Positions 23,473-34,695 are shown, numbered from the stretch's first letter. The stretch is DNA of 64,000 nt from Ophiothrix spiculata (GCA_000969725.1 JXSR01S002497.1), one strand, 5' to 3'. Notes: generated by a model from the letters alone, not told the origin. Program-made: numbers and translations.

Positions 23473-23781
23473 GGGGGCCCTTCTCCTTGGACTCCTGTTA
23501 TATGCACCTTTTTTTTTAAATAATTGAACATAACATCACTATTATAAGTCATTATCAATTCAAACTTAGTATACATATGATGCATAAAATTTACTTTTAT
23601 TTTTGAAAATTTCAGCTTTAAATATTAAGGCCGAAGGTCGTGGTTCAAGGTCAAAGGTCACTCGCGACATGAAATTTTACCCAAATTTCAAGTTAGAATT
23701 GAATATGATCTATAATAGTGATGTTATGTTCAATTATTTAAAAAAGGTGCATATTAAAAGAGTCCAAGGTGAAGGGCCCCC
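23473..23781. mobile_element. TTAA-flanked long-TIR MITE
   Basis: The sequence TTAA lies at 23469-23472 and 23782-23785. The element starts GGGGGCCCTTCTCCTTGGA and ends with its near reverse complement. The inverted arms are about 100 bp each, sharing GGTGCATAT, AATTATTT and ACATCACTATTATA in mirrored form. TTAA target duplications are typical of piggyBac and Kolobok superfamilies. No transposase. The central non-inverted part carries the DR1 site at 23648-23660. Confidence 0.88.
23648..23660 (+). promoter_or_regulatory. DR1 nuclear-receptor-type site inside a MITE
   Basis: AGGTCA-A-AGGTCA is a perfect direct repeat with 1 bp spacing. The preceding bases make TCAAGGTCA, an extended half site of the ERR/SF-1 type. 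DR1 sites are known targets of RXR, HNF4 and COUP-type receptors. Whether any binds here is inference. It sits in the loop of the TTAA-flanked MITE, so transposition could have spread it. Confidence 0.5.
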
Positions 23782-24043
23782 TTAATTTATAACCAACTCA
23801 TTTATCAATAAGGGAATATAATTGTGCCCGTCATTAAAATTAATAAATTTTTTGCCAGTTGACAATTTCGTTTAAGTACAGTTTTATTGATATATTTGGA
23901 TTTTGAACTTAAAAGTACATGTAACTTAAAATACTTTAAAATCAATAAAACTGTATTTTTTCCGAAATGTAATCGTTTATTAACCCTGGTAATTTTTGTA
24001 ACGTTTGCTATCAAGGGGATGGTTACACAAATTGAATTTTAAC

Positions 24044-25090
24044 CACCAAAAGTTTTTTTTACCATAGTATAGGGTAGGGTCTCCTCTTTTGATTGATACC
24101 AACATCATAAAATTCGGCCAAGACGTTACGTAATTATGACGTCCGAGCCGGAGTTTTGCTTATAAGAAGGGAAATGGTCTATCTAAAATGTTCTGTAAGT
24201 TTTTGTCCATACCATGTAGATTTTTTTCAAAATGGTGACTTGAAATATTCCGATAGGGCAACCACTTTGACGGGACACCCTGAAGGTGGCACCTACAATC
24301 TGTTTTCACTAAAATGACTGCAAAGATGAACTTACAACTATCCATATCCTTTAGGTCGTATTCGTTCGCGTTTTAGTGCAATCACCCGTTAGGGGGATAA
24401 CCCACCCCCTTGATAAGATAAGGGGGGGGGGGGGGTCATGGGTATTTTAGGTCCTTTAACCTCTGTCTGAATATAATGCGTCATTGTGGAATTATTATTC
24501 TTATAGGCTGTCACCAATTTCATTGCAAGGATACTGTAGATCATCTAATTAAGTCAAATGAATATGAAAACTCATGACTTGGTTTTTTTGTCAGGCCATT
24601 GACCATTGGTCATTATTATCCAACACGAATTCATGCAATATAGCCTTTCTGATTGTATAAAATCTATAAATACATAAAGATGAATAGCTGAGGCTTTGAA
24701 AGACAGTAAAGAATGCTCATCTTTACATTGCTTTGGGATATGCGACACCAAGCTCACCATGATTACTGAATTTGAATTATTGAGAGGGGAAACCTTAATT
24801 TGACGTATGACGTGGGATACGATTTCACATTGTAAACTTTTTAAAGTTATTATTAGCACATGTAATTGTATAAGCCTTTAGTAGTATGTCCGTCATATAA
24901 AAAAAGTAAAGAAAAAAGAGTATGGAACCAAGATAGGTAAGTGCCGGATTACAATAAAAGAGGGCGCATTTTAGCTTTTGGAAACTTTTGACATAATGAT
25001 GTAACGCCTTGACCGATTTCCATGATCTTGGTATCAGTAGAAAGAGAAGACTGTACCCTATACTATAATACCAAACAACTAAACTTTCGG
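24044..25090. mobile_element. About 1 kb long-TIR DNA element
   Basis: Left-end sequence (ATAGTATAGGGTAGGG, then TTGATTGATACCAACATCAT and ACGTTACGTAATTATG) is mirrored at the right end (reverse complement reads ATAGTATAGGGTACAG, CTGATACCAAGATCAT, GCGTTACATCATTATG). The arms are about 110 bp and imperfect. The interior has a run of G near 24422 and short ORFs without known motifs, with no transposase domain recognised. Exact ends and target duplication are uncertain. Confidence 0.75.
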
Positions 25091-25904
25091 CGTCTGCCCC
25101 CAGGAAGACTGCATTACAAAAACAATCAGGAAGACGATGGTTAAGCGCTGTTTGTCCAACTAAATGATCTGATCAGCAGATAAATGCACTTACTTAACGA
25201 AACATGGTACCCCCGGAAGTTTACAAAGTTACATTACACTATTCATCACATAAACGTTATTCATTAAACTAACTCATCATAATGATTAGTTGCACGATTT
25301 TTCTCTGAATGGGAAGGATAGACAATAGGTATGCATTCCGAAACAATTAGCCTAAAGGAAAACATATAACGGTCAACAGTCATTGATTAAAGATTCAGAC
25401 GGATGTCCTGCATGCTAAAATGGTATGATTATAATTACAAGCACGTTTGTATGCGTTTAAGATAACCATAAGGGGGTAAAATGTATTTTGACTACTGGAT
25501 ATCATGAGCAACTTGACGGCTTATTAAAGTATATGAAAAGTATTGAGAGTATTAACGTATTTTAAAGAGTCGAACAATGTTTTTCAAATGACAAACGCAG
25601 GCGTTATTCCCCAGACCCAATATTCATGAAACGCTCGTTATTTTAATTGACAACTAAAAGTCTTTTAACCATTGATTATAAGACAGGTAAACAGTGGGTT
25701 TTTCTTCCTGGTACAAATTCATCAAATGTGATTTCAAGGTTAAAGATTGACTCTTTAAGTTTGGCATGTATTCCGGATATTTGCCTTGACGCAAATAGGC
25801 CCTATACATAACATTAAGATCAAGTGTTCCGTTAATAATATATTAAATAATTGTACATCTCATTGAGTACACAAACAAGTATGGGCATGATATGATTGGT
25901 TTTG
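25091..25904. other. Spacer, nothing recognised
   Basis: AT-rich sequence without a supported gene or repeat. Confidence 0.45.
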
Positions 25905-26215
25905 TAAAACATCGGTTCCACATTGACTATAATCCAATTATTAAATAGTTCAATTAACTCTACAGCTAATCATAACCGACTGAACTTGACAAACTCATCG
26001 CACAAGATAAGCTGCACGACCTCAGGGGCGTCTAGGGGGATCACGAGGGAAGAATCTCTTGTTGACCATGTTGACAATGTGCCGCGAGGAACTAGACAAT
26101 GGTGTGTAAAGGATATGGACAAACTACATGGTCAGCAAAATGACTTGATTCGAAGTACAATCACGCATTGTCAACAAATGAGCAGTTCCTTGATGTTTGT
26201 CGAGGTTTTTTTTTT
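25905..26215 (+). repeat. 300 bp block H, copy 1
   Basis: This matches 30597-30870, 31600-31880 and 32560-32860, and weakly 33790-33960. Shared words are ATAATCCAATTA, TGAACTTGAC, CACAAGAT, GCTGCACGACCT, CTAGACAA, GTGTGTAAA and GTCAGCAAAATGACTTGA. A 142-codon ORF runs through this copy only, as the others have stops in that frame. Fragments such as ELDKLIAQDKLHDL look like coiled coil, so a decayed exon is possible but unproven. Confidence 0.8.
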
Positions 26216-26351
26216 CATTTTAACTTACCAAAGGACATTGACGTTTTGTACTAACATCTTGTGCATCAAATTATTTGATTTTGTCACATGTGAGGCACTA
26301 ACAGCGGGACTTACAGAAAATAGTTGTTATATATCTTTTAAAAACAATTAG

Positions 26352-26960
26352 CTCTTTGAGTTCGCGATTTGATGCGTAGGTATAAGTAAGGCGTCTTCGT
26401 GAAAAGAAGGAAATGAGTAGATACCGACCAGAGGGCTTTCAAGACCATATGAATTTTCAGAATATGAATTCTGTGGTGTTGAAAGTAGACTGGAAGTCCT
26501 GCTTTCTACTGGAAGTCTGTCTCAGACGTGGTCTGTACTTCAAAGGAAAGTCAGAAAGTGCACACGCCTTTGAGGGGCGTGCTTAATAACAACAAACTAT
26601 TAAAGTTAGATTACCTTTGAAAGAAAGTGTAAAAGTCCAAAAGATGGCGTGCTTATAAAAATAGTTTAATAGTATATTATAGTCAAAATTGAAATCTCTT
26701 CCAATATCACATTCATCGTGAATCATTATTCGTCTCATAGTTTTTGACTTTTAAATGGTTCAATCTATGCTTGTTTCATAGCCCAAACAATAATTTATTA
26801 GACAATGTAAATATAAATGCGATTTGCGTTTACAAACAATTGGGTCCTGCATTCGTGATTTCTGTTTATACTGTTCAATGAGATTCAATTAACTATGTTT
26901 TCTATTCGTTCTTGACAAAAAGTCATTTTTATAAACAAATTCATTACCTAATTCTAGAGC
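26352..26960. other. Spacer with a short direct repeat
   Basis: Around 26551-26590 and 26618-26657 a segment with GAAAGTG and GGCGTGCTTA recurs. No gene recognised. Confidence 0.45.
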
Positions 26961-27110
26961 GCATCTCCAATGTACTTGAAATGCTACTTCCTTTTCTATC
27001 ATATCGTCGGTCATGATTTGGCAAACATAATACAGAATGGGCACTATGTTTAACGGTCATAAACACAAACATTGAATTAATATAGGGCAGAGATATCCCA
27101 CTTGCTTTTA
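26960..27110 (+). repeat. Paralogous block G, diverged copy 3
   Basis: It shares GCGCATCTCCAATGTACTTG-like and GTCGGTCATGATT-like stretches, then CATTGAATTAATATAGGGCAG, with 15940-16130 and 17095-17300. The DR2-like word is not preserved. Confidence 0.5.
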
Positions 27111-27526
27111 ATTTCATTGACCATCATGGTGGAACATTTTGCAGAGAGATAAGGCAAAAAAAAAGAGGAAGTTACAGCACGAGAATTGACTTATTCAAAA
27201 AATATGACAAATTGAAGCTCTTTTAGTAAAGAAAAGCATTTTTTAAACATTTTGGTAGTTTATTAACATCCAAACTTCTAGTAGTATATACATTAAGGTG
27301 AGAGATGGAGGATAAAAGATTGAAGTTTGACTTACCTGATGATATTGAATGATTGAAGACAATTGGCAGTCAGCACCAGCAGCAGCAGCAGCAAGAGGCC
27401 AACACAGCATGAAAAAATAAAAGAAATAATGACAACATAATTAATGAAAGGAAGTAACAAGGTAGCTAACATAAGCGATCATAAAATTTTAAAACTAATT
27501 TCATGGTATTCATATGTTTTCTATAT

Positions 27527-27581
27527 GTGATGGCTTACCCCGAAAGTTGGGACTTTGCAGATGATATCAATTTTGATTTTA
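27527..27581 (+). mobile_element. MITE family 3, fragment cut by the gap
   Basis: Its 55 bases match the left end of the element at 27925-28174 (GTGATG, then CCCCGAAAGTTGGGACTTTG). The rest is lost in the 50 N gap. Two same-family copies 400 bp apart probably caused the assembly break. Confidence 0.8.
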
Positions 27582-27631
27582 NNNNNNNNNNNNNNNNNNN
27601 NNNNNNNNNNNNNNNNNNNNNNNNNNNNNNN
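27582..27631. other. Assembly gap (50 N)
   Basis: A run of 50 N, probably an arbitrary size, within a MITE copy. Confidence 0.98.
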
Positions 27632-27924
27632 TGATGGTCAAGCTAATTATTTTTGATTGAATTGTTTCTCTTTTAGAAAGTATAATAAATTTTCTTTGGA
27701 AGCTTTGATTGATCTTTTAACTGGTAAATATATATGAAAAACTATCAAAGTCACACCACCATCACAGAATGATATATTACGAATTAGTTTCCTCTCAATT
27801 TTAGACATTTCTATGTAGATTTTTTGTTTTTGATTTTACTATATTTGTAAGCTTTATTTAATGCATTTCCATAAGAGTTAGATTCTAAGTGGAATCTAGA
27901 ATAGTCTCTTTAAACTCTTTAATT

Positions 27925-28174
27925 GTGATGACTCGCCCGAAAGTTGGGACTTTGCAGATGATATCAATTTTGATTTTATCATTTCATCTGTTACAGCATT
28001 TTCTAAGCTTTCAAATGACACCTTACTTGTTGAAAATGATCAAGGCGATCACATTTTACAACAGATAATCTGCTCGAAATTCTTATTATTTGCTTTATTT
28101 GTTGCTGCCTATTTTCACCAGTTTCTCGAAAAGTGTTCTGTCGCAAAGTTCCCCTTTTCGGGGTGAGTCATCAC
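27925..28174. mobile_element. MITE family 3, best copy
   Basis: The left end is GTGATGACTCGCCCGAAAG. The right end is the reverse complement of GTGATGACTCACCCCGAAAA. Inverted repeats are about 30 bp, including AACTTTGC/GACTTTGC. The length is 250 bp, with no ORF. Target duplication is unclear. Other copies lie at 13778-14005 and 27527-27581. Confidence 0.85.
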
Positions 28175-28314
28175 ATATATGCTGATAAGTTATAGTATTG
28201 AAACCATCGTTGCCTTGAGTAAGATTTGATACCGTTGGATGACCATCATCACAGAGTCATACTCAAGGACAAGCTCTAGTATGAAAGTCATCATGTAATA
28301 AATTTACTGGAAAA

Positions 28315-28995
28315 ATAATTCTTGATTTGATTAAACGTCATTGACATTGACCATAGTCTTCTGCGTGATAGCATACTTTAAAAACTCGATATAGTGCACC
28401 TCATGTTTTGCTCCTAAACGTGTTCCTTACCACAATACCAACAGGTCTACATCACAAATCAGATGTTAAAATGAAAGTTACATTCGTTATATATCAGAAA
28501 CAGGCAATTAATTTCATATCTTATAAACCATATAAAAAATATGGGACAAAATGGCAACTGGGAAAAGGTGCACTATATTGAAATTTTAAAGTATCTGTAC
28601 AATATGCCCGAGTGCAACATCTGATATAGCTGATTTATGAATTTGTTGATATCGTCCTTGACTAGCCCTTAGTGAAGGTTGAACAATGTGTGATTTACCA
28701 AGAGGTTTATATCGGTTATTGAGTCAAGCGAACATATAGAGCATGAAAATGAAGTTAAGAACAGTCGGATGAACGTCATTAAATGTTTAAAACCCATCTT
28801 TAAGTTTAAAGAACATTTCAAGCGTTAATAGATAAGCTTGTTGAGCAACAGATGTGAATCTTTTCCAATACTATTTTAAAGGAAACTATGTCCTTAAACT
28901 TGAATTGCTTCGCAAAAATTATGTTGTACATTATTGTTCTTGGAAACATTATCCTATGAAGAAGTTACAACTTCAAACAGTTTGTATCTCCCGAT
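28315..28995 (+). repeat. Paralogous block F, copy 2
   Basis: This is the counterpart of 20940-21360 without the LINE and without the GC-rich insertion. Its 28650-28770 part also matches the recurrent module at 14205-14340 (ATCGGTTATTGAGTCAAG, ACATATAGAGCATGA). Confidence 0.8.
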
Positions 28996-29094
28996 CTAGG
29001 CAAACACATTAGCCCACTCCTTGGATTGACCAAAGAAATCATGTTTGTCCAACCCTTAAAAATAGGTGAAACAATAACGGTAGTTTACTAATCA

Positions 29095-29226
29095 TGCCGC
29101 AGCAAAATTACCTATGAATACAAGAGGAATTGTCTTGATTTTAATATTATTTGCATTGATATTCCTGGTTTGATACTTCTGGAAAATTTGCAAAGTCTTA
29201 AAAATCTCAATCTTGGATGTAATCAT
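29095..29226 (+). pseudogene. Leucine-rich-repeat-like exon remnant, copy 2
   Basis: A 44-codon frame, closed by TAA at 29227, reads YEYKRNCLDF and later LLENLQSLKNLNLGCNH, matching the LRR consensus LxxLxxLxLxxN. The paralogue at 16642-16770 keeps RKCL and LKRLNLGCHH in the same register. There is no start codon logic and no further repeats nearby, so this is at most one surviving exon piece of an LRR protein gene. Confidence 0.45.
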
Positions 29227-29344
29227 TAATTAATTATTTAACATTGACCACAATTGTTTAGAAGTGGGTGTCGATAATTCCTAATTGCAGTTATGGTGAA
29301 AATGGTCTTAGTACTGTGGTTTTTTAACCATTCATCACAGAAGG

Positions 29345-29530
29345 TCATCGCATGAAGAAAAGATTAAAAGTGGATCACTTCTCATTTCCTAACTACAAGG
29401 CGCATCTTCAATGTTCTATTTTTTGTTGGTCATTCGGAATTATATTATACATAGACATCAAAAAGATATTAGTGCGGAGGTATGTAGGAAAACTGACCAA
29501 ACCTACTTTTTGTGGGTTTGAAACCATTTC
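29345..29530 (+). repeat. Paralogous block G, copy 4
   Basis: It matches the 17095-17300 block (CATCGCATG, GATCACTTC, GCGGAGGTATGT, CTGACCAAACCTAC). A short ORF here is not kept in the paralogues. Confidence 0.6.
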
Positions 29531-30500
29531 GTACATTTTTGTTGAAGCTTGAAACTTTAAAAAGTTGTTGTAAATCATATAAAAGAAGCGGTGTGTCTGC
29601 TACTGTCATGTTTTGCATAAAACAATCATGTATAGAATACAAGACCACGTAGAAGAAGTATCTGAGAAAATAAGAGCAAATGCAGACAAGGAAAAATACA
29701 AAACCAGTATGATTGTAATAAAACTGCAACGAACTCGATCCTCTTTAAATGAAATATAGGACACACTCGTCTAATTTTATTCCTAACCATATAAACCGAA
29801 CGTTAAAGCCGACATAGTTGTTGGTTGGTAGCGATGTAAGCATATATACATTGGAGGTTACATTATCAGAATGCAAAGACACTACGGGATCACATGCAGC
29901 AGCTTGAGGTTTATGAGAGGTGGAAGTACGGAAACCAATCTGTTCCACCCTAAAAGTTCTAAAAGAATGTTTTTGATTAATGATCAAAGTTGATTTTTGA
30001 GCATTTTTTACCAATTGAATATCAGAATGCAACAGTTGCAACAGTGACATGATTCTGTACTATCAATTGCTATCATTTATGTAATAAAAACAACATCCAT
30101 TTACATATATGATACAAACTAAAGGTATTCTTTAGATAAAAAAAATAAGGCCAGAAACTGAAGTAGACAATTTATAGCCAATTTCGATGTCATGATTAGT
30201 GATATGTCTAGGATTAATTACCGCAATCATGAAACAGAATGAAGCCAACAAGCATAAAAGTGAAAAAGTATAGGAAGTAAAATTTGTTCAAATGTGCTAA
30301 TTAAAACAAAGGTCTCTACAATGATTCAACTCTAACATTGCTGAAAAATAAATTCAGATCCCACATTTTGAAGAATTTAAATTTACATCTTCTAGTGATG
30401 TCATTCATTAAGTGCTTAAGTACAGTTAGATTTATATGAAACTAAAGTTTAGAGGTGTAATTTATTCATAAGCCCGAATATTATATAATATCAATTGAAT
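29531..30500. other. Spacer, nothing recognised
   Basis: AT-rich sequence. Short ORFs on the minus strand (29469-29729 and 29745-30050) have no recognisable domain and biased, AT-driven composition. Confidence 0.4.
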
Positions 30501-30964
30501 GTGCAGACATTTAAAATCATCTGTATTGTTAAGTGCGTATAATGGATGCCATTTAGTAACTCAGACAAGAATGTACATGCTATAATAATTGGCTTTGTAA
30601 TATATGGGTTTCACATTGACCATAATCCAATTACTAAAGAGGTAAATTAACTATACAGCTGTTCATTACTGAGTGAACTTGACCAACTCATCGCACAAGA
30701 TTAGCTGCACGACCTGAGGGACATCTAGGGTGATCACGAGCAGAGAATCTCTTAGCAAGATGCTGCGACGAACTACACAAATGTGTGAAGAATATGGACG
30801 AACTACTTGACCAGCAAAATGACTTGAAACCAAGTACAAGCACGCATTGTCAATGAGCAATACCTTGATATGTAAGGTACTTAACAGGAAAAATGTTTGT
30901 CATATCTCGTATCTTCATATTCGTGTTTTCTTTACCATTGGTTGCCAAGCATTTTTGTGCATAA

Positions 30965-31161
30965 GGCCTTGTATCGATAGATATTGTTCCGTATCCCCAA
31001 TTGTCACGTGCAAAACACAAGGAGCATCTGCCGTTGCCGTACACAAGATCACTGATACGGCCACCAAGCAAAACCAAGGTTTATTTCTCTGTGGCAAGAG
31101 ATAATTTGGGACAGCGGAATACAGAACAAGGGCAAAGGCTACAGCCTATGGATACAAGGCC
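30965..31161. mobile_element. TAA-flanked MITE (PIF/Harbinger-like)
   Basis: TAA lies at 30962-30964 and 31162-31164. The ends are GGCCTTGTATCGATAG and the reverse complement of GGCCTTGTATCCATAG. The length is 197 bp and it is richer in GC than its surroundings. A TWA-type 3 bp target duplication with GG ends is usual for PIF/Harbinger. The short ORFs on both strands here (30847-31104, 30850-31077) are shadows of this element. Confidence 0.8.
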
Positions 31162-31937
31162 TAAGACACTCTATAACTCTGACGTAGTCTTGATGTTGGA
31201 AATTCGGTATTTATGCGCTGAATGACACTTTATGGTAAAAGGGACTCTTTGTCATCGACAAGAAATGTGCTCCTTTTGCAAGAACGTACTACTATGGTTA
31301 TGTATGCTTCCATTTCAGCAAACCTTTATGAAGTTTATATGTTAACGAGACAAATGGTGACAAAACCTGACAAAAGTACAAAAAGCTCAATTTTTAAAAG
31401 AAGTATATCGCTTCGAGTGTCATATATAAGTAGAATAGGCACATCATAGTTTTTTGAAGGTAACTGCGAGTAGATCTGGTTATTTAAAACTTTCACTTTA
31501 ACTTGCCTTAAAATTGATATCAGCTGTATTGTTATGATATTAAAAAAGAGTACTAGATGTCATTGAGTAACTCAGACAGTTATGTAATGCTGTAATTGGC
31601 TTTGTAAAAATGGGCTTCATATTGACCATGATCCAATTACTGAAGAGGCAAATTGAAATACAGCTGTTCATTACCGACTGAACTTGACGAATTCGTCGAA
31701 CAAGATTAGCTGAACGACCTATGGGACATCTAGGATGGTCACGTGGGAAGAAGCTCTTAATAAGGTGCCGCGAGGAAACTAGACAATTGTGTGTAAAATG
31801 ATGGACAAGTTACGTGGTCAGCAAAATGACTTGATTCGAAGTACAAGCACGCAGTGGCAACATTATAATACCCTGATATGTTTGTAGCGGTGTTTTGATT
31901 TAAGTAATTTAGGACACTGACTCTGCATAGTAGTGTT

Positions 31938-32280
31938 TAAGGCTGGGGTAGACCTTCAACTAGCATGAACTGTTCTTGTACTTAAACTCTCAACCTAATT
32001 GCATAAACCATATAAAAGTATACATTTTTAGAAGCGGATTTTTACCCTGAACATGATGATGTTATCAGTTTTTGACCAAAAATGTCAATTTTGGCAAAAA
32101 TGCCAAAAACGGTATTTTTTGCCTCAAAATTTCTGGAAAGCCTAACTAAAATTTGCATTCATGAAATTTTGAACTTTTTTAATTTTTGGAATTTAGAAAC
32201 AAATGTCTAGGTACGGTTTTCTCAAATTTTTGATTTTTATCTTAGTTTTTCAAAAAATGCCGAGTTTGGTGTTTGACCAA
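31938..32280. repeat. Insert within tandem unit 2
   Basis: Sequence from AGGCTGGGGTAGACC to about GTGTTTGACCAATTG is absent from the other units. It has stretches of TTTTTGACC, GGCAAAAATGCC and many A/T runs. It looks like part of a dispersed repeat. No clear ends. Confidence 0.5.
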
Positions 32281-33074
32281 TTGAGTGATTTATATACAAA
32301 CCGACAAAGGTACAAAAAGCTCAAACTTTAAAAAAGACGTGAATTGCTTCCAGTTTCATAATAAGGTGAATTATCACATCATATTATTTGCAGGCGGCTA
32401 CAGGTAGAACTTAAGTGACTGATTATTTAAAACGTTTTCTTAAATTTGCCCTAAAATACACAGAAAATTCATATCAACTGTATCGTTATGGAATTTAAAA
32501 AGAGTACTATAGATGTCATTGAGTAACTCAGAATTCTCAGACAGGTATGTACATGTTGTAATTGGCTTTGTAAAATATGAGTTTCACATTGATCGTAATC
32601 CATTTGCTAAAGAGGCAAATGAACTATACAGCTATTCATTACTGAGTGAACTTGACCAACTCATCCGACTTGAGGGACATTTAGGGTGACCACAAAGGAT
32701 GGATCTCCAAAGTGCTACGAGGAAACTAGACAATGGTGTGTAAAATGATGGACAAGTTACGTGGTCAGAAAAATAAATATAAAAATTTAAGTACAATCAC
32801 GATTTGTCAACATGAGAGCAATACCTCGATATGTTTGTTGAGGTGTTTTGATTTTAAACTTATTAAAGGCCATTGACTTTGCATTTTAGTGTCCAATGCA
32901 TTAAATGATTTGATTTTGGCACATATGTGGCACTTAAGATGTTTGCAATACGTCTTCTGGCTTTCTCTGTTAACAATCTGTTGCTTTGGCTTGAGTGAGA
33001 CATCTGTTTGAAATTGAGTGTGCTTATCAAGTTAACAAAAAGTTTGTCCCGGGGTCTGTCTCCGCATCCTATAT

Positions 33075-33450
33075 GAGTCCTAGTATCAAAAACAAAACTT
33101 CCTGGGGGGGGGGGGGGCACTCAACTTTGAGGTACGCGCCATGTGCCACCAAATAGATCCAACTTATATATTTTTACCAACTATCACTCAATGAACTCCT
33201 TATTTTTAAACATTCTTGTCATTAAAACAACCTTTATTACTCAAAGACCCACTATTTTTCTTAATTTGATGTATTTTTTTCGAAAATGTTGCAAAATTCG
33301 TCAAAATTTTGACCCGGAAAGTCCCTACGTTTTGGTGAAATTCGCCCAAAGACCCCCATTTTTTGCACTTTGAAAGACCTTTTTGACCCAATTTGTCACC
33401 GAAAGACCCCTTCTTCAGAGATACTCGGTGGCACTCGTACGTCACGTCCA
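33075..33450 (-). repeat. Repeat with recurring AAAGACCC words
   Basis: A run of G is followed by GTACGCGCCATGTGCCACC near 33133 and, at the far end, the mirrored GGTGGCACTCGTACGTC. Between them AAAGACCC or close variants occur about five times. The minus-strand frame gives a periodic peptide (KGSFGDKLGQKGL, then KWGSLGEFHQ), the outcome of the DNA repetition. It is probably a mobile element fragment with eroded terminal inverted repeats. The family is not recognised. Confidence 0.55.
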
Positions 33451-34067
33451 TATGTAGAAACTACGCTTTGGTATTTGTATCAATCAATTAATTGAACAAG
33501 CAAATCATAAATATCAAATAACAAAAAACAATTACCAACTTAAAGAGGTGTTATTCCATTTTTACATGCTTACAATTAACCTTGACTATTCGTCCATTTA
33601 ATTAGGCCCTGTAACTTAAGAACTAAAGATATGAAATTTAGATTTACATTTATGTATTCAGTCAGAGATGGGCTTAATCCAGATTTGAATAATATTTTTT
33701 TTATTTTTTTTTATTTCAAATTTATCTTGAACTGCTTACGAGATTAGGGATTGTTTGGGCGTCAAGGGAGGTTCCACAGCACATATGACTTAACAAAACA
33801 TATATATGAGACTACAGAATGGATATATGAAATATGAATAAACAACACTGTCAACAAAATGATTTCATCGTGAGTACAAGCACGTATTGTAAACATGCAG
33901 GTTACACCTCCAAGACCCATGCCATGTTTGTAATAGAGACATGTTGATTTTAGGTTACAACGGACGTTGACTCTGCATCTCCATCTTCATTGGTACCAAT
34001 TGGCACTGAGCTTTACATTATCGGTTGTCAAACACAATTTTGATTAGCTCAGAAATGTATAAAACAT

Positions 34068-34695
34068 TATTGTCCGGCAGCAGACATTGCAATTTCACCG
34101 GGAGATGGAAATACCTGATACAGTTTTTCTCGCCTGATTACTTTTCCTTAGATATTGCAGAATATGATCCCGAGTGATGTGGTACTAACATTCTTGGGCA
34201 TTTCTTGGAATCCAAGATGGCCGCCAAAGTGCCAAAATTTGTCGAAATATACATTATTTATAATGAAAAAAATCCATCAATCCCCTTAAAATCTAAAAAG
34301 TGGAGGCTGCTATTCAGATTATTAGGTGAATTTCAGAATGTGATTAATCGGTAGGGAGTTTTCACTCAAAAAAAACATAGGAAAAATTAAATATGGCAAA
34401 AAAAAAATCTTGACGAAATAATTAAGGCATGCATTTTTTTGGGGGGGGGGGTAGAAGCATAGTAGTTTGTATTGATTGGATTGATTTAGAGGTGTGTTTT
34501 TTATAAATAATGCCAATTTAGAGCAATTTTGGCACTTTGGCGGCCATATTGGATTTTAAAAATTGCCCAAGGATACGAGTACCACACCACTCTGGATCAT
34601 ATTCTATTATGTCTAAGGAGTAGGAATCGGTTGAGAAAAAAACTATATCAGAGATTTCCATCTTATATGACGTTGCTGCCGGACTATTATTGTTT
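34068..34695. mobile_element. DNA element with about 170 bp terminal inverted repeats
   Basis: Left-arm words (TATTGTCCGGCAGCA, GATGGAAAT, CTGATACAGTTTTT, AGAATATGATCC, GTGTGGTACT, AAGATGGCCGCCAAAGTGCC) recur as reverse complement in the right arm in the same order. Total length is about 630 bp. The interior is AT-rich with a run of G near 34441. No transposase, so non-autonomous. A minus-strand ORF (34518-34832) crosses the right arm and beyond and is a shadow. Confidence 0.85.

Larger units (their letters stand above)
30500..33060 (+). repeat. Degenerate tandem array, units of about 1 kb
   Basis: Block H recurs at 30597, 31600 and 32560. The upstream parts of the units also match: 31350-31600 with 32290-32560 share ACAAAAGTACAAAAAGCTCA-like, GATATCARCTGTAT and GAGTACTA...GATGTCATTGAGTAACT stretches, and part of this is seen at 30510-30600. 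Units 2 and 3 are the clearest. Unit 1 carries the MITE at 30965-31161 and unit 2 an unrelated 340 bp insert at 31938-32280. No conserved ORF. Confidence 0.78.

Noticed and set aside
25923-26351. 142-codon ORF as a gene
   Set aside because: The three closest paralogous copies have stops in that frame, and no domain is visible.
33100-33118. Runs of G or C (33104, 24422, 34440, 19206) as G-quadruplex or regulatory signals
   Set aside because: Single homopolymer runs within decayed repeats, without the spaced G-tract pattern or any gene context to support a function.
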